A stretch of 43,209 bases of DNA. Origin: a virus. The stretch lies in IMG/VR virus record IMGVR_UViG_3300006802_000178, positions 1 through 43,209 of that record. One strand, given 5' to 3'. Each line of letters opens with the position of its first letter. Positions within the stretch are counted from its first letter, which is position 1. A model generated the notes under the pieces. It was not told the DNA's origin. It saw only the letters and a list, made by a program, of their open reading frames with translations, and ran no database searches. The position numbers and the translations under genes are program-made. Positions 1-6,691 of this stretch are shown piece by piece.

Positions 1-20
1 GCACTCGGTTTGAGATAGTT

Positions 21-227
21 TCACAATGATTTCCTCCGATTAAGTTCATCAGCGTAGGTAAAAGCTTGGTCTTCGTAGTAACCCTCACGCACAGGATTAA
101 CCTTGCGCAAGTTAGCTGCAGCCTTCCTGCAGTCTGTGATGATGTAGCGCAGAGAATAGGTATCTAAAGTCTCTGCGTGAGATCTCCACTTAGAGAAGTC
201 TTCCGGCGTGGCATAGTCAGGTCGCAT
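21..227 (-). CDS. conserved small phage protein, unknown function
   Basis: 68 aa, charged and mostly helical, with many Arg, Lys, Glu and Asp and no membrane segment. The core, from a LDTYSLRYIITDC stretch to the ADELNRR end, resembles small proteins often seen in cyanophage genomes, from memory and not checked. It lies 2 nt downstream of the next minus-strand gene (stop at 230) and is probably co-transcribed with it. No catalytic motif is visible. Only 20 nt remain to the window edge, so the rest of this operon is unknown. Confidence 0.7.
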   Translation of the reverse strand: MRPDYATPEDFSKWRSHAETLDTYSLRYIITDCRKAAANLRKVNPVREGYYEDQAFTYADELNRRKSL

Positions 228-229
228 GA

Positions 230-547
230 TCAGATCTCCCAGTAGTTGCCAAGTTCGAACTCAGCTTTGAACGCGTTAGCTATATCTTCAGCGATAATCA
301 TGCGCAGATTCTTAGGGAATGTGTTGCGCAGAGATTGTGTCATCGAGCCGTGGCACATCAGGTAATCCTTAGCTGCAGGAAGTACCAAATTGCGCTCGAT
401 AAACTTAACAGCACGTTCGTAATCGTAGGTGCCCTTCTTGTGAAACTTGGAGAGACATTTGCCCACTGAGTTGTAGTGAGCAGATGAAAAGTTGGTCGAG
501 TAAAGTTCTAGCTCTACTCGAGCATCTTGATCAACAAAAACAGTCAT
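230..547 (-). CDS. conserved small phage protein, unknown function
   Basis: 105 aa from the ATG at 547. An ATG 27 nt further upstream exists, but the one at 547 has an AGGTGA ribosome site at good spacing, so it is preferred. The protein is soluble, with a helical C-terminal half and one Cys-His pair (MCHGSM). It is first in a two-gene minus-strand unit with the 68-aa gene. No known domain is recognised. The composition and tight packing support a real gene. Confidence 0.7.
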   Translation of the reverse strand: MTVFVDQDARVELELYSTNFSSAHYNSVGKCLSKFHKKGTYDYERAVKFIERNLVLPAAKDYLMCHGSMTQSLRNTFPKNLRMIIAEDIANAFKAEFELGNYWEI

Positions 548-633
548 GAGAATCACCTGTAATTTGATAAACAAATGGAGGGAAAGAATCCCTCAGTGAG
601 CCTACAAAGCTCAGGGAGAGAATCTAGCTCGAT

Positions 634-661
634 GATCTAATTTGATCCAATGTGATCTAAT
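634..661. repeat. short direct repeat GATCTAATT
   Basis: GATCTAATT occurs at 634-642 and again at 653-661, a 19-nt period, with a partial GATCCAAT copy between them. It lies just upstream of the minus-strand gene that starts at 547, so an operator is possible. No known binding site is recognised. Confidence 0.4.
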
Positions 662-750
662 TAAGAACAACCAAGCGGACAAGGTACAAACTAAAAGGCC
701 CCTCACAGACAGAAACCGTGAGAGAAAAAGTGAAACAATTTGGCAGGCAT

Positions 751-904
751 GTAGTTAGTTACAGTGCGCAGATTGGCCTCTGACGTATAACTGACCCAGC
801 CATCGCACGGATCGGCGCCGTGGTGATAGGTCAGTGTCCAGAGTTTGCGTACCTGCACCATAGACAGATACGCTGGACAAAAAATCTGACACGTAACTAA
901 CTAC
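751..904. repeat. 12-bp perfect inverted repeat pair
   Basis: GTAGTTAGTTAC at 751-762 is the exact reverse complement of GTAACTAACTAC at 893-904, 130 nt apart. Related words (TTAGTTGC at 927, TTAGTTAC at 977, GTTACTAAC near 948) follow within 100 nt. The spacing is irregular, so these are not classical iterons, but the density in a gene-free stretch is notable. Confidence 0.55.
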
Positions 905-1526
905 AACCGGACCAGTTGGATTGTATTTAGTTGCAACCTGACGAGGGTTACTAACATTTAGCGTCACTGGTTTGCCTTAGTTACAGACAAGATACCCGCT
1001 GACAAGTAGTTAAGAGTGCTTATCCAATGGCCTACTTAGTTCGGCTGCATTGTCCTAGCTACTTGTGCAAACTATTTGAGAACAACAGTAAGTTGATTTC
1101 GTACTAACGTCGCCGCGTTCCTACTACACTTACAGCTATTCTGTTGTCAAGGTTCGTCAACCTAGAAGCCTTTACAGTTCCGGCGCTCGCGTTAGGTCAC
1201 ACCATGCCTGCCATTGCCTACACTTCAGGCGCTCCCTGGTGGGAGCCCCCTACCATCAGCGGCAGAGCGTGGGGACCTTTCGGCCGTCCCGGTTCCGTCT
1301 TCAGCTTTCGAGGTTCAATCGATCGTTATTTGATCGATGAGCACAGCATCGCTCCGGATCGGTGCGAACGTCAACCCCTTCCAGCCGGTCTCTCAACTGG
1401 CACACAATGGCATGGGGCTCACCTAGTTACAAGAACGAAACGCACGCGCCCGCGCAAATACCACGCGGCAGGCCCGCAAGTCAAGCTTTGAAATAAAACG
1501 TGATAGGTCATCCCCGCTAGAACAGA

Positions 1527-1538
1527 TGTATTAATACA
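1527..1538. repeat. 12-bp perfect palindrome
   Basis: TGTATTAATACA is its own reverse complement and sits at the start of an AT-rich run of about 100 nt. It is compatible with a dimeric repressor operator or part of an origin. The function is unknown. Confidence 0.4.
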
Positions 1539-1799
1539 GCTTCACAATACTAAATGATACATTTAACATAACTTAATGATATTTAAGGGGCAAAGATTTA
1601 CCCGCAGGATATAAACTTTCCTCCCCGACATTTCTTTTTTTTCCATAAGGAGCAATTCCGCCGCGCCCGGCGAGAAGTATTTGGTTTTGTAGCGGGAAAA
1701 ATGGGATGAGAGTTTTGAGTACCAACATACTAACAGCCCTGACGAAAAAAATTTCGCCGCGTGGGCATAAGCCCTAAATGTTTTACTGGTTATATATAT

Positions 1800-1997
1800 T
1801 TATCTATTTTTGCTTTCTAGGTCTTTAATTAGGTCTTTTAAAAACACCACGTAGGTACGGAGCAGGTCCGCCGCGATCAGATGTCGCGTATCCATACTCT
1901 CAAAGTAATGTTGATTATGTTTATCTACCGTATCGAGTGCCGTTTTAATCGTGCCGTTCCAAGGCGCACGCAAAGGCGTGTTCCACTCCCGTGCCAC
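1800..1997 (-). CDS. small hypothetical protein
   Basis: 65 aa, predicted helical, with a basic C-terminal helix (KDLIKDLESKNR). The composition is natural and the ORF is isolated. No family is recognised. The first residues (MAREWNTPLRAPWNGT) fit a small globular or adaptor-like protein. The opposite-strand frame over the same DNA is poorer in composition, so the minus strand is preferred. Confidence 0.5.
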   Translation of the reverse strand: MAREWNTPLRAPWNGTIKTALDTVDKHNQHYFESMDTRHLIAADLLRTYVVFLKDLIKDLESKNR

Positions 1998-2183
1998 GGG
2001 GCGAAATCAGGGTACTTATTTATGCTAAGACGGGAAATCTTATTAAAATTTTCGGCTTCAACTTTTAATAAGGAAGCCAATAAGCAGTCTTATTAAAGGT
2101 TCAGGCATTTATGAACATATTCAGCACAAAAAAGTTTTACATCTCGTGTCGCCTAGAGTTATAAGATACTTTTAAAGCACCTC

Positions 2184-2333
2184 ATGGACTCTGACACCCT
2201 AAAAAAGTGGGAAAAAGTCAAAGATGCGTTAGAAGAAGCAGGTAAAACGAACAGTCACTTCTACAAACGTGCCCTAATAATTCTGAAAACGGGTGCAGAT
2301 CCTGGACCTGAAGAGTTTTTCAAGAATTTTTAG
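2184..2333 (+). CDS. 49-aa hypothetical protein
   Basis: ATG at 2184, TAG at 2331-2333. It encodes a 49-residue highly charged, helical peptide (MDSDTLKKWEKVKDALEEAG at the start). No clear ribosome site is seen. The balanced acidic and basic residues and the hairpin right after the stop support a real small gene. The function is unknown. Confidence 0.5.
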   Translation: MDSDTLKKWEKVKDALEEAGKTNSHFYKRALIILKTGADPGPEEFFKNF

Positions 2334-2362
2334 GTTTTTATGCGGCGCACTAAACCTTTTTT
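2332..2362 (+). terminator. possible intrinsic terminator
   Basis: AGGTTT (2332-2337) can pair with AAACCT (2352-2357), and a run of T follows. The loop is GC-rich and could pair further. It immediately follows the 49-aa gene. The stem is short, so this is only moderately supported. Confidence 0.4.
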
Positions 2363-2396
2363 AGCGTCTTAGGCTGGTATAACTGGGAGCCTCCAC

Positions 2397-2711
2397 ATGC
2401 TTTCGACGAGCACCCGTCAGAGAGTTGAATTTATCTGTGAACGAGTCGCAAAAGGTGGTGAAGTCCAGTTTAAGGACATGGAGTGGATCCAAAAATTGGC
2501 TAAGGTCAATCACTCTGTGGAGGCGATGCTTCGCCGAGCGCGACGTACAGCTATTAACGGTGATGTACCGGAGGGTAGTTTGGACGATTTTATGCAGAAA
2601 ATGGATTTGGGGGATCCTGATCCGTCTAACCACCTTTCGGGACCGCAGGATCCGACCACTTTGGCGGAGTGGTTCTCTGAAAAGCGCAAATGGTTCCGTG
2701 GAGCGGAATGA
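2397..2711 (+). CDS. hypothetical protein, helical
   Basis: 104 aa. The first two thirds are helical and basic (VEAMLRRARRTAING), suggesting nucleic-acid contact or oligomerisation. A Pro/Asp linker and a WFSEKRKWF tail follow. It stands alone on the plus strand and converges on the minus-strand gene ending at 2722. No family is recognised. The N-terminal STRQRVEFICERVAKG may be a small helical bundle. Confidence 0.65.
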   Translation: MLSTSTRQRVEFICERVAKGGEVQFKDMEWIQKLAKVNHSVEAMLRRARRTAINGDVPEGSLDDFMQKMDLGDPDPSNHLSGPQDPTTLAEWFSEKRKWFRGAE

Positions 2712-2721
2712 CTTCTTGTAC

Positions 2722-2931
2722 TTAGTTCAAAGGTTTATCTTTCAAGTCAGAAAGAGTTTTTATTATTAACTCACTTCGCTCGTCATCTGACAAGCTGTTC
2801 CACTCTGAAAGGGCGGGATCGTCTTCATCCCAAATAAAATTTACGGTGCAAGACCCATCCTCGTGTTCTTCCGCTACTTCTATGTAAATTGAGGGCAAGT
2901 CTTTACTAGAAGTAGGATTTTTGTCAGACAT
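2722..2931 (-). CDS. small acidic hypothetical protein
   Basis: 69 aa, very acidic (EEHEDGSC, WDEDDPALSEW, SDDERSE). Small acidic phage proteins sometimes act as DNA mimics or as inhibitors of host enzymes, but nothing specific is visible here. It lies 30 nt downstream of the 66-aa minus-strand gene and is probably in the same transcript. Confidence 0.65.
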   Translation of the reverse strand: MSDKNPTSSKDLPSIYIEVAEEHEDGSCTVNFIWDEDDPALSEWNSLSDDERSELIIKTLSDLKDKPLN

Positions 2932-2961
2932 AGTGGTTTTTAGTGTTTTTTTGCAATCAGC

Positions 2962-3162
2962 TTAGACACCTCGTAACTCAATTCCGCTGATCTGATCCAT
3001 TAGTTTCTTCATCGTCGCTTCACCGGGGTTAGGGATATCTCCCTTCATAATCATCTCGTAAATAATACGAGCTTCTTCGCGATGCCTCAAGCGATCATCG
3101 TAGTCAGATGCAATTGTGGAATCATTTTTATCGGTGTTAAAAATTGACCCAGCGATCCGCAT
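2962..3162 (-). CDS. small hypothetical protein
   Basis: 66 aa with alternating charge and a central helix (RLRHREEARIIYEMIMKGDI). It leads a two-gene minus-strand unit and is divergent from the gene at 3262. The 99 nt between them must hold both promoters. No family is recognised. Confidence 0.65.
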   Translation of the reverse strand: MRIAGSIFNTDKNDSTIASDYDDRLRHREEARIIYEMIMKGDIPNPGEATMKKLMDQISGIELRGV

Positions 3163-3230
3163 TTGATGTTCCTATTGTCTGTTTAATTTTAGCTAGTTGT
3201 TTGCCGCTAAGTGTCTTACAGTGCTGCCGC

Positions 3231-3236
3231 TATACT
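3231..3236 (+). promoter_or_regulatory. candidate -10 element
   Basis: TATACT lies 26 nt before the ATG at 3262 in a divergent intergenic region. No good -35 is seen at 16-18 nt (TTGCCG is too far away). Several other gene starts in the window have a similar element 20-30 nt upstream, which raises the likelihood. Confidence 0.4.
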
Positions 3237-3261
3237 AATAAATAAGAGTTGATCGCTTCTA

Positions 3262-3558
3262 ATGCTCCACCAGGGTGCTGGTTACCGTTTAGGTGCTGAA
3301 CAGGAAGCCGAAGAACTGACTAAACAAGGTGTAGATTTCCTGAATAGCTACATTCAGAGCTCTTTTTCTGCTCCTACCGAGATCGCGGGCGGGATCCCCG
3401 TGGGCCAAGACCCCATTTTCCCGATGGCTCAGGATGAGTTCCGTGATTTAGTTTTGCAGCGGATCGACAGGCGTGAAGGCAATGCCCAGAAAGCTGCCGA
3501 TCGATTTGGCGGTTCTTTGATCAACGCCATTCGATCCGGTCAGCTCAAAGGGGTTTAA
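3262..3558 (+). CDS. hypothetical protein
   Basis: 98 aa, soluble, no membrane segment. The middle contains DFLNSYIQSSFSAP, which resembles GFLQAYIRSNFPQT in the protein encoded at 9522, so the two may share a short module. The C-terminal half is helical and charged. It is preceded by a candidate -10 element and converges with the minus-strand gene at 3545, overlapping it by 14 nt at the stops. Confidence 0.65.
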   Translation: MLHQGAGYRLGAEQEAEELTKQGVDFLNSYIQSSFSAPTEIAGGIPVGQDPIFPMAQDEFRDLVLQRIDRREGNAQKAADRFGGSLINAIRSGQLKGV

Positions 3559-3775
3559 GGTTTTCTTTAACCTGTAGGAAATAAAAAGATCCCACCAGGA
3601 GCCTAGGTGAGTCCCCTATTGTCAGGGGAATCTCATAGATGGGCATGGAAGCCGAGTTCCCCTCAGAAAAACTTGTTGCGTCTATGAGCAAATTAATAGC
3701 GCTCTCGTCTGGCTGTGAGACACCATCTTTTCCACGAGCCAGCACTGTGCGTAAAACGCCCCAATACGGTCTCAT
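3545..3775 (-). CDS. hypothetical protein, strand uncertain
   Basis: 76 aa, mixed alpha/beta, with a natural composition (DESAINLLIDATSF, IPLTIGDSPRLLVGSFYF). An AAGG ribosome site lies 6 nt before the ATG. A 60-aa frame on the opposite strand (3639-3821) also begins with ATG after AGGGGA, but it is Ser-rich in the way of antisense shadows. Probably only one is real. The minus-strand reading is preferred. Confidence 0.45.
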   Translation of the reverse strand: MRPYWGVLRTVLARGKDGVSQPDESAINLLIDATSFSEGNSASMPIYEIPLTIGDSPRLLVGSFYFLQVKENLKPL

Positions 3776-3909
3776 GTCCAGCCTTACATGGGATGAGAAC
3801 GGGGAACTTGATATTAAATAACCGTAATTATTTCTTAACTTCTTGTGTAGCTTAATAAACGGTATCTAATACTACCGTTTTCTAGTGTAATAGTAGTCTC
3901 CTTAAGGGC

Positions 3910-4074
3910 ATGACTACTATTACGTATCGCGGTGTACAGTACGACCGCGAGCGCCACCATGAATTATTCAGGGACTGGTGGGCTCTGATACACCGAGCTA
4001 CGCTTTGGCTCTGTTACAGGGGTATAAAGTACAGGCCCGCCACCCAAAACCACGGTGGACCTTCGGTTTTTTGA
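3910..4074 (+). CDS. DUF4278-like small protein
   Basis: 54 aa from ATG 3910 to TGA 4072-4074. The N-terminus TITYRGVQYD and the later LCYRGIKYRP are two copies of a YRGxxY motif, one near each end. As I recall it, this is the hallmark of cyanobacterial DUF4278 proteins. The molecular function of that family is unknown. If correct, this is a host-derived gene and points to a cyanobacterial host. It is shorter than typical members. Confidence 0.5.
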   Translation: MTTITYRGVQYDRERHHELFRDWWALIHRATLWLCYRGIKYRPATQNHGGPSVF

Positions 4075-4089
4075 CCTACGCACCCCTCA

Positions 4090-4115
4090 AGGCAGCAAAA
4101 GACTGCTTTTCTTTG
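4090..4115 (+). terminator. weak candidate terminator
   Basis: GGCAG and CTGCTT flank a CAAAAGA loop, followed by TTTCTTT. The stem is only 4-6 bp with a G-T pair. It lies shortly after the DUF4278-like gene. Confidence 0.3.
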
Positions 4116-4196
4116 TGACTTAAGCGTTTTTACCGTTTTCAGGAGGTAATCCCGTACGCACTGTGTTATTATATGAGTGTCTCATAGTTACATCAC

Positions 4197-4532
4197 ATGA
4201 AAACCAAAGCCCCTGTTGAGCTCAAGTCTCGTCATCTACCGCTTTTTGCGCTCGCGTGGCAGTCTTGGAAGCTTTTAGACACTGGATCTCAGATCCTGAT
4301 CAAAGGTTCCGTGCTTGCGCTTGCTTTTTTCCTTTGCGGCGTGGCCATTTCTAATGGACCGCTCGTAAACGAGGAGACTCGGATCCGAATGCGAGCCGAA
4401 GATGAGTGTATTGCGGAAGGTCTCAGCAACCTTGACAACGATAGGTACAGTGTGTATCGCTTGTGTAAGGCCTATGCCCTGCGGTACGCAAGAGAAGCTG
4501 TGTCTCCTTCTGAGACAAAAATGATTTATTGA
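4197..4532 (+). CDS. single-pass membrane protein, unknown
   Basis: 111 aa. A basic N-terminus is followed by a hydrophobic helix at about residues 38-52 (GSVLALAFFLCGVAI), then a charged domain with Cys residues (DECIAEG, YRLCKAYAL). This fits a type II or signal-anchor protein with the C-terminal domain outside the inner membrane. An AT-rich TTATTATATGAG about 30 nt upstream is a possible -10 region. A role in lysis or superinfection exclusion is conceivable but unsupported. Confidence 0.65.
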   Translation: MKTKAPVELKSRHLPLFALAWQSWKLLDTGSQILIKGSVLALAFFLCGVAISNGPLVNEETRIRMRAEDECIAEGLSNLDNDRYSVYRLCKAYALRYAREAVSPSETKMIY

Positions 4533-4566
4533 GTGTACTAGCAAATACGTTGCCCTGAGGGAGTTC

Positions 4567-4809
4567 TTGTGCTTTACTTCAGTGCGAGGACAGCCCTCTT
4601 ACATCGTGTCTCAAGGCCTTCAATTTTTCACCTGCCCAGTTTGTCAAAAGTTTTTCTATCTAAAGGGGGCAAAATTACGCGTTTGGACTGCTCGAGCGGT
4701 CCGTAACCCTTCCACTCCTGGTCCTTACTGCAATTACAAGTGCTCTTCGTCGCACAACGCTGCGAAAGCAACAGCAGCACGGAAACTAAAAGACAAAGTA
4801 AAGACGTGA
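4567..4809 (+). CDS. small zinc-finger-like protein
   Basis: 80 aa from TTG 4567, chosen because GAGGGAG lies 3 nt upstream. An in-frame GTG at 4582 is the alternative. CPVC at about residues 23-26 and YCNYKC near 54-59 form a likely four-Cys zinc site. The tail is basic (KATAARKLKDKVKT). This looks like a small zinc ribbon that binds nucleic acid. HNH-associated zinc proteins have similar spacing, but no catalytic His is evident. Confidence 0.6.
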   Translation: MCFTSVRGQPSYIVSQGLQFFTCPVCQKFFYLKGAKLRVWTARAVRNPSTPGPYCNYKCSSSHNAAKATAARKLKDKVKT

Positions 4810-4828
4810 GTCTTTCTTGTTTGAGTGT

Positions 4829-4860
4829 AATAGGGTCTTTCTGTAGCTAAGGACCCTATT
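4829..4860 (+). terminator. hairpin ahead of the tRNA genes
   Basis: AATAGGGTC (4829-4837) pairs perfectly with GACCCTATT (4852-4860) over 9 bp with a 14-nt loop, followed by TTGTG and later TTTT. It could terminate the upstream gene or be a processing signal before the tRNAs. Confidence 0.5.
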
Positions 4861-4876
4861 TTGTGTACCTTTTACT

Positions 4877-4952
4877 GCGCATCTAGCAATCTGGTGAATG
4901 CAGTCGACTCATAATCGACCTTAGGTGAGTTCAATTCTCGCGATGCGCACCA
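4877..4952 (+). tRNA. tRNA with CAT anticodon (Met or Ile2)
   Basis: The acceptor GCGCATC (4877-4883) pairs with GATGCGC (4942-4948), followed by A and an encoded CCA (4950-4952). The anticodon stem is GTCGA/TCGAC with loop CTCATAA (anticodon 4910-4912). The T arm is GTGAG/CTCGC around TTCAATT. The D stem is short with GG in the loop. CAT can be elongator Met or lysidine-modified Ile(AUA). Sequence alone does not settle this, but phages often carry the Ile2 type. Confidence 0.9.
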
Positions 4953-4953
4953 C

Positions 4954-5037
4954 GCCTCTGTGACGGAATAGGTATACGTAACGCACTTAAAATGCGTCGC
5001 TCTTTAGGGCTTGCGAGTTCGAGTCTCGCCGGAGGCA
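4954..5037 (+). tRNA. tRNA-Leu (TAA)
   Basis: The acceptor GCCTCTG (4954-4960) pairs with CGGAGGC (5030-5036), and the discriminator is A at 5037. The anticodon stem ACGCA/TGCGT encloses CTTAAAA, giving anticodon TAA. A long variable arm marks a class II tRNA. The T arm is GCGAG/CTCGC around TTCGAGT. No CCA is encoded, unlike its neighbour one nucleotide upstream. It reads UUA/UUG codons. Confidence 0.92.
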
Positions 5038-5053
5038 CTTTTTATTAAAGACC

Positions 5054-5437
5054 ATGGTTTTCCCCGAAGATTTTCAACAAACGCCTTACTTGGAGTGCCC
5101 TTCTTGCGGCGAAAAACAGTTTAAGGTCATCGAAAGTCGTCTAACTGGTCAGCACCGACGACGCAGAAAGCGATGCCTCTGTGGGTATGCGCAGACTACG
5201 TATGAAGTAACTCAAGAGTATTTCAAAGACGCGGAGAATGCTTCTGCTGTTCTGGAACAGTTCCGAAAGTTACTTGGCGTTTCTTCTTTTCAAAATACGA
5301 CTTTTTCGGTTGAGTCAGAAAAATCGTGTGAAGATTGTGTTCACATGCTTAGAGCAGGGTGCGCTTTCGATTTCCCTGAGGCGGGTACTTCCTACGCTTC
5401 AGAGTGCATTCACTTCGAATCGACAAACGATGACTAA
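5054..5437 (+). CDS. NrdR-like zinc ribbon protein with extra Cys motif
   Basis: 127 aa. Residues 12-52 match the zinc ribbon of NrdR: CPSCG at 15-19, KVIESR at 24-29, an RRRRKR stretch at 35-40, then CLCGYAQTTYE. In NrdR this ribbon binds DNA. The ATP-cone domain that senses nucleotides is missing. The second half carries another Cys/His set (CEDCVHMLRAGC at about 93-104 and a late C-I-H). It begins the overlapping operon that includes dCMP deaminase, so a link to nucleotide metabolism is attractive but unproven. Confidence 0.65.
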   Translation: MVFPEDFQQTPYLECPSCGEKQFKVIESRLTGQHRRRRKRCLCGYAQTTYEVTQEYFKDAENASAVLEQFRKLLGVSSFQNTTFSVESEKSCEDCVHMLRAGCAFDFPEAGTSYASECIHFESTNDD

Positions 5438-5729
5438 AGCAGTTCAATCCTTTGAAGTCGGTGACCGTGTGGCGGAACGACCGAAAAATTCCCTGATTCA
5501 ATTTACGACCAAAGAAGGTCGTCAAAGAGCCACTGCTAATTCGGGTCAGCGTTATGGGACCCTTGTCGAATGCGTCCTCAAGAAGAACGCTCGTAAGGAT
5601 GAAATTAGGTACTGGTTAGTACTATGGGACGGCTCTAAAACGCCTTCTTTGCACTGTCAGGGGCGTTTGTGCAGGATCGAAGAGCATGCAGCTATTGCGC
5701 ATGATTACAGAGAAGGTTTAGGAATCTAG
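5430..5729 (+). CDS. small SH3-like protein, unknown
   Basis: 99 aa from ATG 5430, which overlaps the previous stop by 8 nt. The frame is open further upstream, but translational coupling favours this start. The sequence has FEVGDRVAERP, YGTLVECVLKK and YWLVLWDGSKTP, a KOW/SH3-like beta-barrel pattern often seen in small nucleic-acid or protein binders. No catalytic residues are recognised. It is part of the dCMP deaminase operon. Confidence 0.65.
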   Translation: MTKAVQSFEVGDRVAERPKNSLIQFTTKEGRQRATANSGQRYGTLVECVLKKNARKDEIRYWLVLWDGSKTPSLHCQGRLCRIEEHAAIAHDYREGLGI

Positions 5730-5731
5730 AA

Positions 5732-5989
5732 ATGTGGGTCGCCTCTTTCTCGGATCTGCCTCTTTATATGCGCCACGTGATCAGCATGGAGCGTGTCGGC
5801 ACTTGGCGGCGTTTAGGAAAGCTTGAGTATGGAAAGCACTATTTGACTCTCGAAGAGGCTCAGAAGTTTAATTTACAAGTTACGGGGCTCAATCCTCGTA
5901 TTGGTGTGAAACAACGTTTTGTCTATAACCCAGAGACACTTTTTGAGTTTTTTAAAGATAAAACCTACACCACCAGAAAGCCGCGATGA
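5732..5989 (+). CDS. small excisionase-like or DNA-binding protein
   Basis: 85 aa. LPLYMRHVISMERVGTWRRL and GKHYLTLEEAQKFNLQVTG are followed by RFVYNPETLFEFFK, the order of a short winged-helix or excisionase-type fold. It lies 2 nt after the previous gene, and its stop overlaps the next start, so it is translationally coupled. The assignment is tentative. Confidence 0.55.
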   Translation: MWVASFSDLPLYMRHVISMERVGTWRRLGKLEYGKHYLTLEEAQKFNLQVTGLNPRIGVKQRFVYNPETLFEFFKDKTYTTRKPR

Positions 5990-6159
5990 GAAGACAGTAC
6001 TGGTGGGTTGTTGTTGCCCGAGCACTGGGTGATAAAGCACACCATAACGACCGTGTGGCCGATCATGTTGCTATTGTAAGGTTTTCAGTCTTACTTGCTT
6101 ACATGATTACTAATGTTTTCATTTGTGCTGGAGTTATTCGTCATTGGAACCAACTATGA
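5986..6159 (+). CDS. 57-aa membrane protein
   Basis: ATG 5986 overlaps the preceding stop, and TGA 6157-6159 overlaps the dCMP deaminase ATG. A polar N-terminal half is followed by a hydrophobic helix (VRFSVLLAYMITNVFICAGV, about residues 31-50). It is a one-pass membrane protein of unknown function. Overlaps on both sides strongly support translation. Confidence 0.65.
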   Translation: MRRQYWWVVVARALGDKAHHNDRVADHVAIVRFSVLLAYMITNVFICAGVIRHWNQL

Positions 6160-6599
6160 GCTCTTGGGATCAACGTTTTCTTGATCTTGCGCAGCATATT
6201 GCTCAGTGGAGCAAAGACCCTTCTACTCAAGTCGGTGCTGTCGCAGTGCGCGAACGACGGGTGCTAGCTACGGGGTACAACGGATTCCCTAGAGGTATAG
6301 CCGATTTACCCGGTCGCTTGAACGACCGTAACGAGAAACTTCTTCGTACTGTCCACGCTGAGGGGAATGTTGTCGCTCAGGCTGCTCGAAATGGAGTTTC
6401 CCTGGACAGAGCGACCGTTTACGTCTGGCCGTTTATTCCCTGCAACTCCTGCTGCACGTTGCTGATCCAGGCAGGGATCAAGCGTGTGGTTGCCCCTGAT
6501 ATGCCTATTCCCGACCGATGGAAGCAAAGTTTTGATCTCTCTATAAAGATGTTCAAGGAAGCGAGTGTAGAACTTACATTGGTAGAAATTGAGTTTTGA
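6156..6599 (+). CDS. deoxycytidylate (dCMP) deaminase
   Basis: 147 aa from ATG 6156, which overlaps the upstream stop by 4 nt. It converts dCMP to dUMP and so feeds dTMP synthesis during phage replication. The zinc-site motifs are present: the catalytic HAEGNVV at about residues 68-74 and the Cys pair in PCNSCC near 98-103. WSKDPSTQVGAVAV and GYNGFPRG are typical of the family, and the length fits. The cytidine-deaminase superfamily is certain. The dCMP substrate follows from the family pattern. Confidence 0.92.
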   Translation: MSSWDQRFLDLAQHIAQWSKDPSTQVGAVAVRERRVLATGYNGFPRGIADLPGRLNDRNEKLLRTVHAEGNVVAQAARNGVSLDRATVYVWPFIPCNSCCTLLIQAGIKRVVAPDMPIPDRWKQSFDLSIKMFKEASVELTLVEIEF

Positions 6600-6601
6600 A
6601 A

Positions 6602-6691
6602 ATGTCCCACGAGGACACGGTCGCACTCGTATCCACAATATGTTTAGCGCTATTTCTAGGTATCTTGTATTTGGGCGCCGGAATCAAGTAA
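6602..6691 (+). CDS. 29-aa membrane peptide
   Basis: ATG 6602 begins 2 nt after the dCMP deaminase stop, and its TAA overlaps the next ATG (TAATG at 6689-6693). After a polar start (SHEDT) nearly the whole peptide is one hydrophobic helix ending in Lys. It is very small, but the coupled arrangement suggests it is translated. The function is unknown. Confidence 0.45.
   Translation: MSHEDTVALVSTICLALFLGILYLGAGIK

Larger units (their letters stand above)
548..1799. other. gene-poor region with repeats
   Basis: About 1.25 kb with no convincing gene. The open frames at 755-967 (-) and 1144-1491 (+) have poor composition and no ribosome site. It holds a direct repeat (634-661), a 12-bp perfect inverted repeat (751-762 with 893-904), further TTAGTTAC-like words, a GCTCCC/GGGAGC hairpin at 1231-1246, an ATCGATC/GATCGAT hairpin near 1318-1338, a palindrome at 1527-1538, and a strongly AT-rich stretch at about 1520-1620. 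It could be a control region, an origin or a structured RNA. The sequence alone does not decide. Confidence 0.5.

Noticed and set aside
755-967. 70-aa minus-strand frame
   Set aside because: Poor composition, no ribosome site, spans the inverted repeats; likely chance.
1144-1491. 115-aa plus-strand frame starting with TTG
   Set aside because: Arg/Pro/Trp-rich, no ribosome site, lies over hairpins in a GC-rich stretch; low coding likelihood.
3639-3821. 60-aa plus-strand frame
   Set aside because: Ser-rich antisense-like composition; the minus-strand frame is more natural, though not settled.
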